This document shows positions 6,021 through 11,079 of a stretch of DNA of 11,079 bases, piece after piece. How positions within the stretch are numbered: position 1 is the first letter of the stretch; the number at the start of each line of letters is the position of its first letter. The notes beneath the pieces are model-generated. The model was not told the origin of the DNA, ran no database searches, and worked only from the letters and a program-made list of their open reading frames with translations. The stretch spans positions 1 to 11,079 of the forward strand of contig DXDV01000267.1 of assembly GCA_019115345.1 (NCBI GenBank), in the 5' to 3' direction. This stretch comes from Candidatus Intestinimonas stercorigallinarum (GTDB taxonomy: Bacteria; Bacillota; Clostridia; Oscillospirales; Oscillospiraceae). The position numbers and the translations under genes are program-made.

Positions 6021-7113
6021 AGGGAAGCAGGGACCACAGCCGCTCCAGCGGCCCGGCCTTGGGGGCCCGGTCGCCGTGGACGCCCGCGGCGCATACCAGA
6101 GCGGTCTCCCCGATGACTGCCCCGTCTAAGGTGAAGGTGAGCCGTCCCACCGGCAGGTCTGCCGCCGCCGGCGCCTCCAGCCCCTCCGGCAGGCGCACCT
6201 CGGCCTTCACCCGCTCCTCCGCCGTCAGGGGGTACCACACCTCCCCCTCCGTCCGCACGGGCACGGCGGGCACCAGGGACCCGGCGGTCCTTACCAGACC
6301 CACGCTCTGGTTCCCCTTGGCCAGCAGCTGCCGGGGGTAGGTCTCAAAGCCGTAGTCAAAGAGGGCGGCGTGGTCCCGCCAGTCGTCGGGGGCATTGAGG
6401 GTGACGCACAGCAGCAGCTGGCCTTCCCGCCGGGCCGCCGACACCAGGGTGCGTCCGGAGGCGCTGGTATAGCCCGTTTTCATACCCACGCAGTCTGGGT
6501 AGAGGGTCAGCAGCTTGTTGTGGTTGACGAAGGTCCGGCCGTCCACCGCGGCCGTCTTGCAGGACACCACCTTGGCCACCAGCTCGTTGTCCATGCAGGC
6601 CGCCGCCAGGAGGGTCATGTCGGCGGCGGTGGACCAGTGCTCGTCGTCGTCCAGCCCGTTGGGGTTGGCGAACCGGGTGTCCGCCATGCCCAGCGCCTTT
6701 GCCTTCTCGTTCATCCGGGCGACAAAGGTCTCCACGTCCCCGGCGCAGTACCGGGCCAGGGCCAGGGCGGCGTCGTTGCCCGAGTGGAGGAGAAGGCCGT
6801 AGAAGAGGGCCTCCACGGTGACGGTCTCCCCCGCCTTCAGATACATGGAGGAGCCCTCGGTGAGGGTATCCTCCCGCAGGACCTCCACCTGGGCGGAGAG
6901 GTCGGTCACCAGCTCCGCCGCCACCAGGGCCGTCATCAGCTTGGTGGTGCTGGCGATGCCACGGCGGGTGTGGGCGTCCTTTTCATAGAGGACCCGGCCG
7001 CTTTCGGCGTCCACCAGGATGGCGGAGGCCGCCGACACCGAGGGCGGGCCCTCGGCCCGGCAGGGACAGGTCAGCAAAAGAGCGGCGCACAGGGCCGCGC
7101 AGAGAGCTCGCAT
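6010..7113 (-). CDS. D-alanyl-D-alanine carboxypeptidase (peptidase S11, DacB/DacF-like penicillin-binding protein)
   Basis: This exported serine carboxypeptidase trims the terminal D-Ala of peptidoglycan stem peptides. A signal peptide spans residues 1-20, ending PCRA before EG, a plausible signal peptidase I site. The three penicillin-binding motifs are present: SxxK as S55-T-T-K58, SxN as S111-G-N113, and KTG at 212-214. The catalytic domain runs to about 260. The remainder looks like a reduced C-terminal domain ending in a short Leu/Trp-containing tail (RLWSLLPWAG) that might touch the membrane. The 367-residue length fits DacF/DacB-like enzymes. ATG 7113 is supported by AGGAGGTGA (7121-7129). 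Placement after a GerW-like spore gene and beside scpAB and rluB recalls dacB of Bacillus, suggesting a possible role in the spore cortex or vegetative wall; the sequence does not decide between them. Confidence 0.94.
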   Translation of the reverse strand: MRALCAALCAALLLTCPCRAEGPPSVSAASAILVDAESGRVLYEKDAHTRRGIASTTKLMTALVAAELVTDLSAQVEVLREDTLTEGSSMYLKAGETVTVEALFYGLLLHSGNDAALALARYCAGDVETFVARMNEKAKALGMADTRFANPNGLDDDEHWSTAADMTLLAAACMDNELVAKVVSCKTAAVDGRTFVNHNKLLTLYPDCVGMKTGYTSASGRTLVSAARREGQLLLCVTLNAPDDWRDHAALFDYGFETYPRQLLAKGNQSVGLVRTAGSLVPAVPVRTEGEVWYPLTAEERVKAEVRLPEGLEAPAAADLPVGRLTFTLDGAVIGETALVCAAGVHGDRAPKAGPLERLWSLLPWAG

Positions 7114-7117
7114 ACCA

Positions 7118-7140
7118 GGGTCACCTCCTGAGAGATGCCC
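7118..7140 (-). promoter_or_regulatory. Carboxypeptidase ribosome binding site that can be buried in a hairpin
   Basis: The consensus-like site AGGAGGTGA (7121-7129) lies 10 bases before ATG 7113. The preceding bases can pair with it: ATCTC with GAGGT (5 pairs including one G-T, loop TCAG), then a small internal loop and GGG with CCC. The stem covers most of the Shine-Dalgarno, so translation might depend on opening it, for example by ribosomes finishing the gerW-like gene. Both the hairpin and the regulation are predictions by eye. Confidence 0.35.
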
Positions 7141-7151
7141 TTAGTATGGTC

Positions 7152-7559
7152 TCAAAACGCCTGGCTATCCTCTTTTTTATTTTTCTCCAGATAGCTGGTG
7201 ACCTTGTCGAACATCTCGGGCACCAGCTCCACCGCCCGGTCCACGGCGCTGCCGGCGGGCGGCGCCACGGGCAGCAGCTTCACCGAATCCCCCTTGACGA
7301 TGAGAAAGGCCACCGGGGCGATGTTGACGCCGGCGCCGCTGCCGCCGCCGAAGGAATTCTCGGCGTCGGGCTTCTGGCTTTTGGTGGCAAAGTCGCTGCC
7401 GCCGGAGGCGAAGCCGAAGGACAGCCGGGACACGGGGATGAGGGTCACGCCGTCATCGGTGTGGATGGGGGTGCCCACGATGGTGTTGACGTCCACCATC
7501 TCCCGGATCTTCTGCATGGTGGTGGACATGAGCTCACTGATGGGATGGTTCTTTTCCAT
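7152..7559 (-). CDS. ytfJ: GerW/YtfJ-family sporulation protein
   Basis: This 135-residue protein belongs to the GerW (YtfJ) family found in spore formers. In Bacillus subtilis a member is made in the forespore and affects germination, but its biochemical role is unknown. Visible hallmarks are the N-terminal HPISELMSTTMQKIREMVDVNTIVGTPI segment, the DGVTLIPVSRLSFGFASGGSDF block, a glycine-rich stretch (FGGGSGAGVNIAPVAFLIV at about 69-87), and a charged C-terminal helix rich in Lys and Glu. There is no signal peptide or membrane segment. ATG 7559 lies 26 bases inside the end of the DUF2953 gene; upstream is only a modest AAGGG-like site. Pairing with a DUF2953 gene after scpAB is common in Clostridia and implies that this organism sporulates or descends from spore formers. 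Confidence 0.93.
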   Translation of the reverse strand: MEKNHPISELMSTTMQKIREMVDVNTIVGTPIHTDDGVTLIPVSRLSFGFASGGSDFATKSQKPDAENSFGGGSGAGVNIAPVAFLIVKGDSVKLLPVAPPAGSAVDRAVELVPEMFDKVTSYLEKNKKEDSQAF

Positions 7560-8190
7560 ATGCTACCGCCCTTTCTGTTGTGTGTTGGGTCGTATTCTCC
7601 GTCTCGTTCTGCCGCCGCCAGCGGAGCAGGACGCCCAGGGCCCTCCACCCAAAGCGCAGACCCAGGGACACGCCCTGTCCCACTGTGAGGGAGAGGGCCG
7701 CTTTGGCCCGCACCTCTGAGCGGGCCTTCTGGAAATCCACCGCCGTGCGGATATCCCGCCGGCGGATATGAAGATTCTGCTCCAAAAGGGGCAGGACCAT
7801 ACCGATGAGGGCGTTGGCGCTGCCGTAGGCCACCGCCACGGAGGCCGGATCGTCCCCGGCCAGGAGGATGTGGGCCTCCAGCAGGTCCACCGAGAGCTTC
7901 CGCCGGAGGCTGCCCGCCGCCTCCAGCGCCGCCGGCAGCAGCTCCCAGAGCAGGGAGAGCCGCTCTCTGACGCCCTGCTCCGGCTCCGGCTGCGCTTTCC
8001 GCGGCTTGGGCTTGGCGGGCTTTTCCGCTTTTTCCGTTCTCTTTTTCAGCGGATAGACCCGCAGGCGGGCCGGGCCCACCCGCAGGAGGACGGTGAGCTG
8101 TCCGCCGCCGTACTCCGCCCTCACCCCGACCCGGATGAGGGACACCAGGAACAGGACGAACAGGATACCCGCCAGGACCACCCAGATCAC
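7534..8190 (-). CDS. DUF2953 domain-containing membrane protein
   Basis: This 218-residue protein of unknown function matches the DUF2953 pattern seen next to gerW/ytfJ genes in spore-forming Clostridia. One N-terminal membrane segment (residues 2-19, WVVLAGILFVLFLVSLI) is followed by beta-rich sequence (VRAEYGGGQLTVLLRVGPARLRVYPL). A Lys/Pro-rich linker (about 49-70) and an alpha/beta region follow, including LEAHILLAGDDPASVAVAYGSANALIGMVLPLLEQ. It ends in a polar, Thr/Gln/Glu-rich tail from about 193 that overlaps the gerW-like gene by 26 bases. The start is GTG 8190, six bases after the scpB stop, with its GGAGG inside the last codons of scpB, so translation is probably coupled. A partnership with the GerW-like protein in sporulation is inferred from context only. 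Confidence 0.82.
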   Translation of the reverse strand: MIWVVLAGILFVLFLVSLIRVGVRAEYGGGQLTVLLRVGPARLRVYPLKKRTEKAEKPAKPKPRKAQPEPEQGVRERLSLLWELLPAALEAAGSLRRKLSVDLLEAHILLAGDDPASVAVAYGSANALIGMVLPLLEQNLHIRRRDIRTAVDFQKARSEVRAKAALSLTVGQGVSLGLRFGWRALGVLLRWRRQNETENTTQHTTERAVAYGKEPSHQ

Positions 8191-8196
8191 AGGGCC

Positions 8197-8865
8197 TCAG
8201 CCTCCCTCCGTCGTGCTCCGCTCCGCCCGGGCCAGGGTCTCCGCCGCAGAGCGCAGCTCCTCCTCGGTGGGCTCCTCCCCCTCTTCCCGCAGGTCCCGCA
8301 GCTTTTCCAGGGCGGCCTGCATGTCCAGGGAGAGCTGCCCCTCCTCCGGCGCGGCGGCGGGGAGCTGGGGAAGCTCCTCCAGACTGCTCAGGCCGAAGGA
8401 CCGCAGGAAATTGGGCGTGGTCCGGTAGAGGATGGGCCGGCCAGGCACCGCCAGACGGCCGCACTCCTCGATGAGCTCCCGGTCCAGCAGCAGGCCCACG
8501 GTATAGGCGCTGTCCACCCCCCGGACCTGGTCCACATAGGCCCGGGTGGTGGGCTGATAGTAGGCGATGATGGCCAGCACCTCCAGGGCGGGCGGGGAGA
8601 GTCTGGGCGGCTTCCGGCTCTCAAAGGCTTTGCGGATGAGGCCGGCGTGCTCCGGCGCGGAGCAGAGCTGATAGCTGTTCTCCAGCCGCAGCAGGCGAAG
8701 GCCCCGGCGGCTGTAGCTGTAATCGTCCATAAGCTTCTGGGCCACCGCGTCCGCCGTGGCCCGGTCGATCTCCAGGGCCAGACACAGCCGCTCCACCCCC
8801 ACCGGCTCACCGGCGGAGAAAAGGATGGCCTCCATGGCCGCTTCGATCTCCTTGAGGTCTGTCAC
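8197..8865 (-). CDS. scpB: Segregation and condensation protein B
   Basis: ScpB is the winged-helix kite subunit that binds ScpA and, with SMC, forms the bacterial condensin that organises and separates chromosomes. The 222 residues show the family start LKEIEAAMEAILFSAGEPV and the highly conserved LSPPALEVLAIIAYYQPTTRAYVDQVRGVDS, followed by GLLLDRELIEECGR and the YRTTPNFLRSFGLSSLEELP motif. The Glu-rich C-terminal tail (about 180-215) is disordered-looking and variable in the family. The start is GTG 8865, with an AGAGGG site four to five bases upstream, placed 22 bases after the scpA stop. The smc gene is not in this window, as usual. Confidence 0.96.
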   Translation of the reverse strand: MTDLKEIEAAMEAILFSAGEPVGVERLCLALEIDRATADAVAQKLMDDYSYSRRGLRLLRLENSYQLCSAPEHAGLIRKAFESRKPPRLSPPALEVLAIIAYYQPTTRAYVDQVRGVDSAYTVGLLLDRELIEECGRLAVPGRPILYRTTPNFLRSFGLSSLEELPQLPAAAPEEGQLSLDMQAALEKLRDLREEGEEPTEEELRSAAETLARAERSTTEGG

Positions 8866-8887
8866 TGAGCCCTCTCCCTTCCGTATG

Positions 8888-9685
8888 TCAATAGGCGTCG
8901 GTGGAGAACTCCATCTGGGTCTCCCCCTCCCCCGTGCAGGTGACGGTACACTCGCCGCCGGTGCCCGCCAGGCGGATGCGCCGTGCCTTGCACAGCTCCA
9001 GCACGGCGATGAAGGTGGCCACCACCTCGGAACGGCTCCGGTTGCCCTGGAAAAGGGCCTGGAACCGGGTGACGCCGAAGCGGACCAGCCGCTGGATGAG
9101 CTCGGCGGCCTTGTCCGACACCGGATAGGGCTCCCGGCCCACGATGCCGTCGAACATGCTCACCGGAGGAGGGGCAAGCGTCCCCATCCGCTCCCGCACC
9201 GCCAGCATGGCCCGGCGCAGATCGTCCCGGTCATGGACATAGCGGTAGGCACGGTCGGCGGGCAGGGCCTCCGGCCCCCTGGTGATATAGTCCCGGCCCA
9301 GCTCGTACCGCCCCGCCAGCTCCGGCGCCACCGCCTTGATCCTCAGATAGTCCTCCTGGCGCTGATGGGCCTCCAGGGAGGCGATGAGCTGCTCCATCTC
9401 GGAGAGGGCCTCCTCGTCGTGGATGGAGAGGAGCATCCTGGATTTGATAAAGACCAGCTGGGCCGCCATGGTGACAAACTCACTGGCCACCTCCAAGTCC
9501 AGCTCCTTCCGCCGGTCCATCCAGGCCAGGTACTGGTCCAGGATCACGGAGATCTGGATGTCCTTGATCTCCATTTTGTTCTTGCTCAGCAGGGCCAGGA
9601 TCAGGTCCAGAGGGCCGGTGAAGTCCTCCAGGTCCTCCGCCTTGGCCTTCACCACTTTTTCCAGATGATAGATGGGTCCGTCCAA
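8888..9685 (-). CDS. scpA: Segregation and condensation protein A (kleisin)
   Basis: ScpA is the kleisin that bridges the heads of the SMC dimer and carries ScpB in the condensin complex on the nucleoid. The 265-residue protein has the diagnostic N-terminal segment EDFTGPLDLILALLSKNKMEIKDIQISVILDQYLAWMD (about 20-57) and SEFVTMAAQLVFIKSRMLL (about 68-86). A variable linker follows, then a C-terminal winged-helix region that binds the SMC head (VTRFQALFQGNRSRSEVVATFIAVLELCKARRI). The initiation codon is TTG at 9685, preceded by GGAAGAGGA at suitable spacing. The N-terminus begins a few residues earlier than in many relatives, so a slightly later start cannot be excluded. It lies 21 bases after the protease gene and 22 before scpB. 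Confidence 0.96.
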   Translation of the reverse strand: MDGPIYHLEKVVKAKAEDLEDFTGPLDLILALLSKNKMEIKDIQISVILDQYLAWMDRRKELDLEVASEFVTMAAQLVFIKSRMLLSIHDEEALSEMEQLIASLEAHQRQEDYLRIKAVAPELAGRYELGRDYITRGPEALPADRAYRYVHDRDDLRRAMLAVRERMGTLAPPPVSMFDGIVGREPYPVSDKAAELIQRLVRFGVTRFQALFQGNRSRSEVVATFIAVLELCKARRIRLAGTGGECTVTCTGEGETQMEFSTDAY

Positions 9686-9706
9686 CGGCGTCCTCTTCCT
9701 TTCGTC

Positions 9707-10384
9707 TTATGTGAGCAGATAGTAGGGCCAGGCGGCGCCCCGGACCAGCAGGTCCAGCACCCAGCTCCGGGCGGCGCTCAGAGGCGCGCTGAACACCCCC
9801 AGCCACAGCAGGAGCATCAGCAGGAGCATCCCCCACCGCTCATAGCGCATGAGCTGGTAGTAGGCCCGGTCGGGCAGGAAGGCCCCCAGCACCTTGGAGC
9901 CGTCCAGGGGCGGAAAGGGGATCAGATTGAAGATGCCCAGGCCCACGTTGAGAATGGCCAGGGTCTCGCAAAAGCCCACCGCCCCCAGCAGGACGGCGGA
10001 GCCGGGATGGGCGACGGCCAGCAGCACCGCCCGGACCAGCAGGGCCAGATAGGCCATGACCAGATTGGAGACCGGCCCCGCCAGGGCGGTGATGGCCATG
10101 CCCGACTTTGGGTGCTTGAAGTAGCGCATGTCCACCGGCACGGGCTTTGCCCAGCCGAAGCCGGCCACCAGCATCATGAGGGCGCCGAAGAGGTCGATGT
10201 GACGCAGGGGATTGAGGGAGAGCCGGTGGAGCCGTTTGGCTGTGGGGTCTCCCAGGGCCCAGGCCGCCAGACCGTGGCAGGTCTCGTGGACGGTGAGACA
10301 CAGCAGGACGGCCGCCACCGACAACAACAGGTCGATGAGCCCTCCCCAATCCATATGTTGCGCAAAATCGGAAAAACTACCCAA
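9707..10384 (-). CDS. Site-2 protease family membrane metalloprotease (M50)
   Basis: This polytopic membrane protein of the M50/S2P group should cleave substrates within the membrane. The zinc-binding HExxH is HETCH (H33, E34, H37 in this numbering). The second motif, NLIPFPPLDG at 153-162, supplies the third metal ligand, D161. Between them are the GDPTAKRLHRLSLNPLRHID stretch and ALAGPVSNLVMAY, typical of the compact prokaryotic group without a PDZ domain. About five to six hydrophobic segments are visible. The start is uncertain: TTG 10384 has GGAGG eight bases upstream (225 residues); ATG 10408 (233 residues) and ATG 10354 (215 residues) lack a ribosome binding site. With TTG it overlaps the phosphatase gene by eight bases. 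The substrate is unknown; nothing ties it specifically to sporulation (SpoIVFB) or to an anti-sigma factor. Confidence 0.9.
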   Translation of the reverse strand: MGSFSDFAQHMDWGGLIDLLLSVAAVLLCLTVHETCHGLAAWALGDPTAKRLHRLSLNPLRHIDLFGALMMLVAGFGWAKPVPVDMRYFKHPKSGMAITALAGPVSNLVMAYLALLVRAVLLAVAHPGSAVLLGAVGFCETLAILNVGLGIFNLIPFPPLDGSKVLGAFLPDRAYYQLMRYERWGMLLLMLLLWLGVFSAPLSAARSWVLDLLVRGAAWPYYLLT

Positions 10385-11078
10385 AAGACGGGCCTCCTTC
10401 TCTGTCATTCGGCGGCAGGAGCTTGCCCCGCAGGGCGGTCAGCTCCTCCGCCGTCAGGCCGATGGCCCGGAGGTAGCCGGAAATGGAGCCGTACGCTTCC
10501 TCCAGCAGGTCCAGGCACTCGTCCAGGTACTCCGCCTTGGAGGCCCCGGCAAAGGCGGGCAGAGTGGGGACCTTGGCCTTGATCTGCCGGATGATGCCGG
10601 CCAGATAGGTCTCCGACACCTGGTAATCCGCCAGAAGGCTCACCCGCTCTACACCGGTCAGCCCCAGCAGCAGAGCGGCCAGGAGCCCGGTGCGGTCCTT
10701 CCCCGCCGTGCAGTGGAAGAGGACGCCGCCCGGGGCGGCGGCCACCGTCCGCAGGGCCTGGGCCACCAGGTCAGAGCCGTCCAGCATCCGGAAATAGCCC
10801 CGGCCCACGTCGGCCTCCAGATTGGGCATGCCGTCCCCCTCCGCCAGGAGGGGACAGTGGAAATAGCGAACATCGGGCTGGGTGGAGAGCTGATCGGGCT
10901 TGCGCCTGATCTCCGCTCCGCTGCGCAGGTCCACCACCGTGGTGATGTCCCGGTCCAGCAGCCACCGGAGGTCAGCCTGGCTCAGCCCCTCCGGGTTGTC
11001 TCCCCGGAGCAGCCGCTCCCAAGCCGTCTCCCCACCGCCGGGAACGGGATAGCCGCCCAGGTCCCGCAGATTGTACAT
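10377..11078 (-). CDS. Tyrosine/serine protein phosphatase-like protein (Y_phosphatase3 family), possibly cut by the right edge
   Basis: This is a cysteine-dependent phosphatase of the bacterial tyrosine/serine family (Y_phosphatase3, related to IphP and LipA-type enzymes). The sequence opens with the family motif NLRDLGGY, continues with the TTVVDLRSGAEI segment, and has the P-loop HCTAGKDRTG with the CX5R nucleophile and arginine at C123 and R129. A C-terminal helical part follows (about 145-230), including YLDECLDLLEEAYGSISGYL, common in the family. The visible ATG at 11078 gives 233 residues, but it is at the last bases of the window and relatives usually have roughly 15-25 residues before NFRDLGG, so the true start may lie outside. 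Substrates may be phosphoproteins or small phosphate esters; none can be named. It ends inside the start region of the protease gene. Confidence 0.88.
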   Translation of the reverse strand: MYNLRDLGGYPVPGGGETAWERLLRGDNPEGLSQADLRWLLDRDITTVVDLRSGAEIRRKPDQLSTQPDVRYFHCPLLAEGDGMPNLEADVGRGYFRMLDGSDLVAQALRTVAAAPGGVLFHCTAGKDRTGLLAALLLGLTGVERVSLLADYQVSETYLAGIIRQIKAKVPTLPAFAGASKAEYLDECLDLLEEAYGSISGYLRAIGLTAEELTALRGKLLPPNDREGGPSFG

Positions 11079-11079
11079 T

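Noticed and set aside
7054..7113. Lipoprotein signal in the carboxypeptidase
   Set aside because: The cysteines in LLLTCPC do not follow a proper lipobox (Thr rather than Gly, Ala or Ser before Cys). An ordinary signal peptidase I site after CRA fits better.
7120..7200. Promoter between the gerW-like and carboxypeptidase genes
   Set aside because: CATACT and TTGAGA are present but not at workable spacing with a matching partner hexamer.
8756..10582. 608-codon open frame on the plus strand
   Set aside because: It is antisense to scpA, the protease gene and part of the phosphatase gene, with His/Gln/Gly-rich low-complexity translation and no recognisable motif.
1..11079. Mobile element, defence system, CRISPR array or RNA gene
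   Set aside because: No transposase, integrase, direct repeat array, tRNA cloverleaf or rRNA-like stretch was seen, and gene order and codon use are those of core genome.

Overview
The window looks like chromosomal core DNA from a high-GC, spore-forming, anaerobic member of the Bacillota (Clostridia). An Oscillospiraceae gut bacterium of the Flavonifractor/Pseudoflavonifractor/Lawsonibacter kind would fit. The clues are high GC content, classical GGAGG ribosome binding sites, a GerW/YtfJ spore protein next to scpAB, an IspH-S1 fusion, and the order FAD oxidoreductase-cmk-plsC-ispH. The genus is inferred, not demonstrated. Every supported gene lies on the minus strand, so transcription runs from right to left. 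There is no sign of phage, transposon, CRISPR, tRNA or rRNA.

Right block (about 11078 down to 5266), in transcription order: a tyrosine-phosphatase-like protein that may be cut by the window edge, a site-2-type membrane metalloprotease, the condensin accessory pair ScpA and ScpB, a DUF2953 membrane protein, a GerW/YtfJ spore protein, an exported D-Ala-D-Ala carboxypeptidase, and an RsuA/RluB-type pseudouridine synthase. These genes are nearly contiguous. Most gaps are under 50 bases and some genes overlap, so this is probably one transcript. It groups chromosome segregation, cell wall, spore and ribosome functions, and resembles the scpA-scpB-dacB-rluB neighbourhood of Bacillus subtilis.

Left block (5228 down to the left edge): a 192-base intergenic region holds a good sigma-A-type promoter and a leader of about 120 bases that can fold. 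It precedes a MurR/RpiR-type SIS regulator, an HI0933/BaiN-like FAD oxidoreductase, cytidylate kinase, a PlsC-type acyltransferase and IspH. IspH continues in frame into a ribosomal protein S1-like part that runs off the left edge. The last three genes are chained by ATGA stop/start overlaps. The block links nucleotide, phospholipid and isoprenoid synthesis with translation.

Most of this is ordinary core genome. The most interesting signals are inside the ispH-S1 fusion: an AT-rich patch with an extended -10 promoter-like sequence, and a strong internal Shine-Dalgarno followed by an in-frame ATG exactly at the IspH/S1 junction. Together they suggest that free S1 protein might be made alongside the fusion. 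Also worth a look are the structured leader of the regulator-led operon, a noncanonical block III in the acyltransferase, and a possible hairpin over the carboxypeptidase ribosome binding site.
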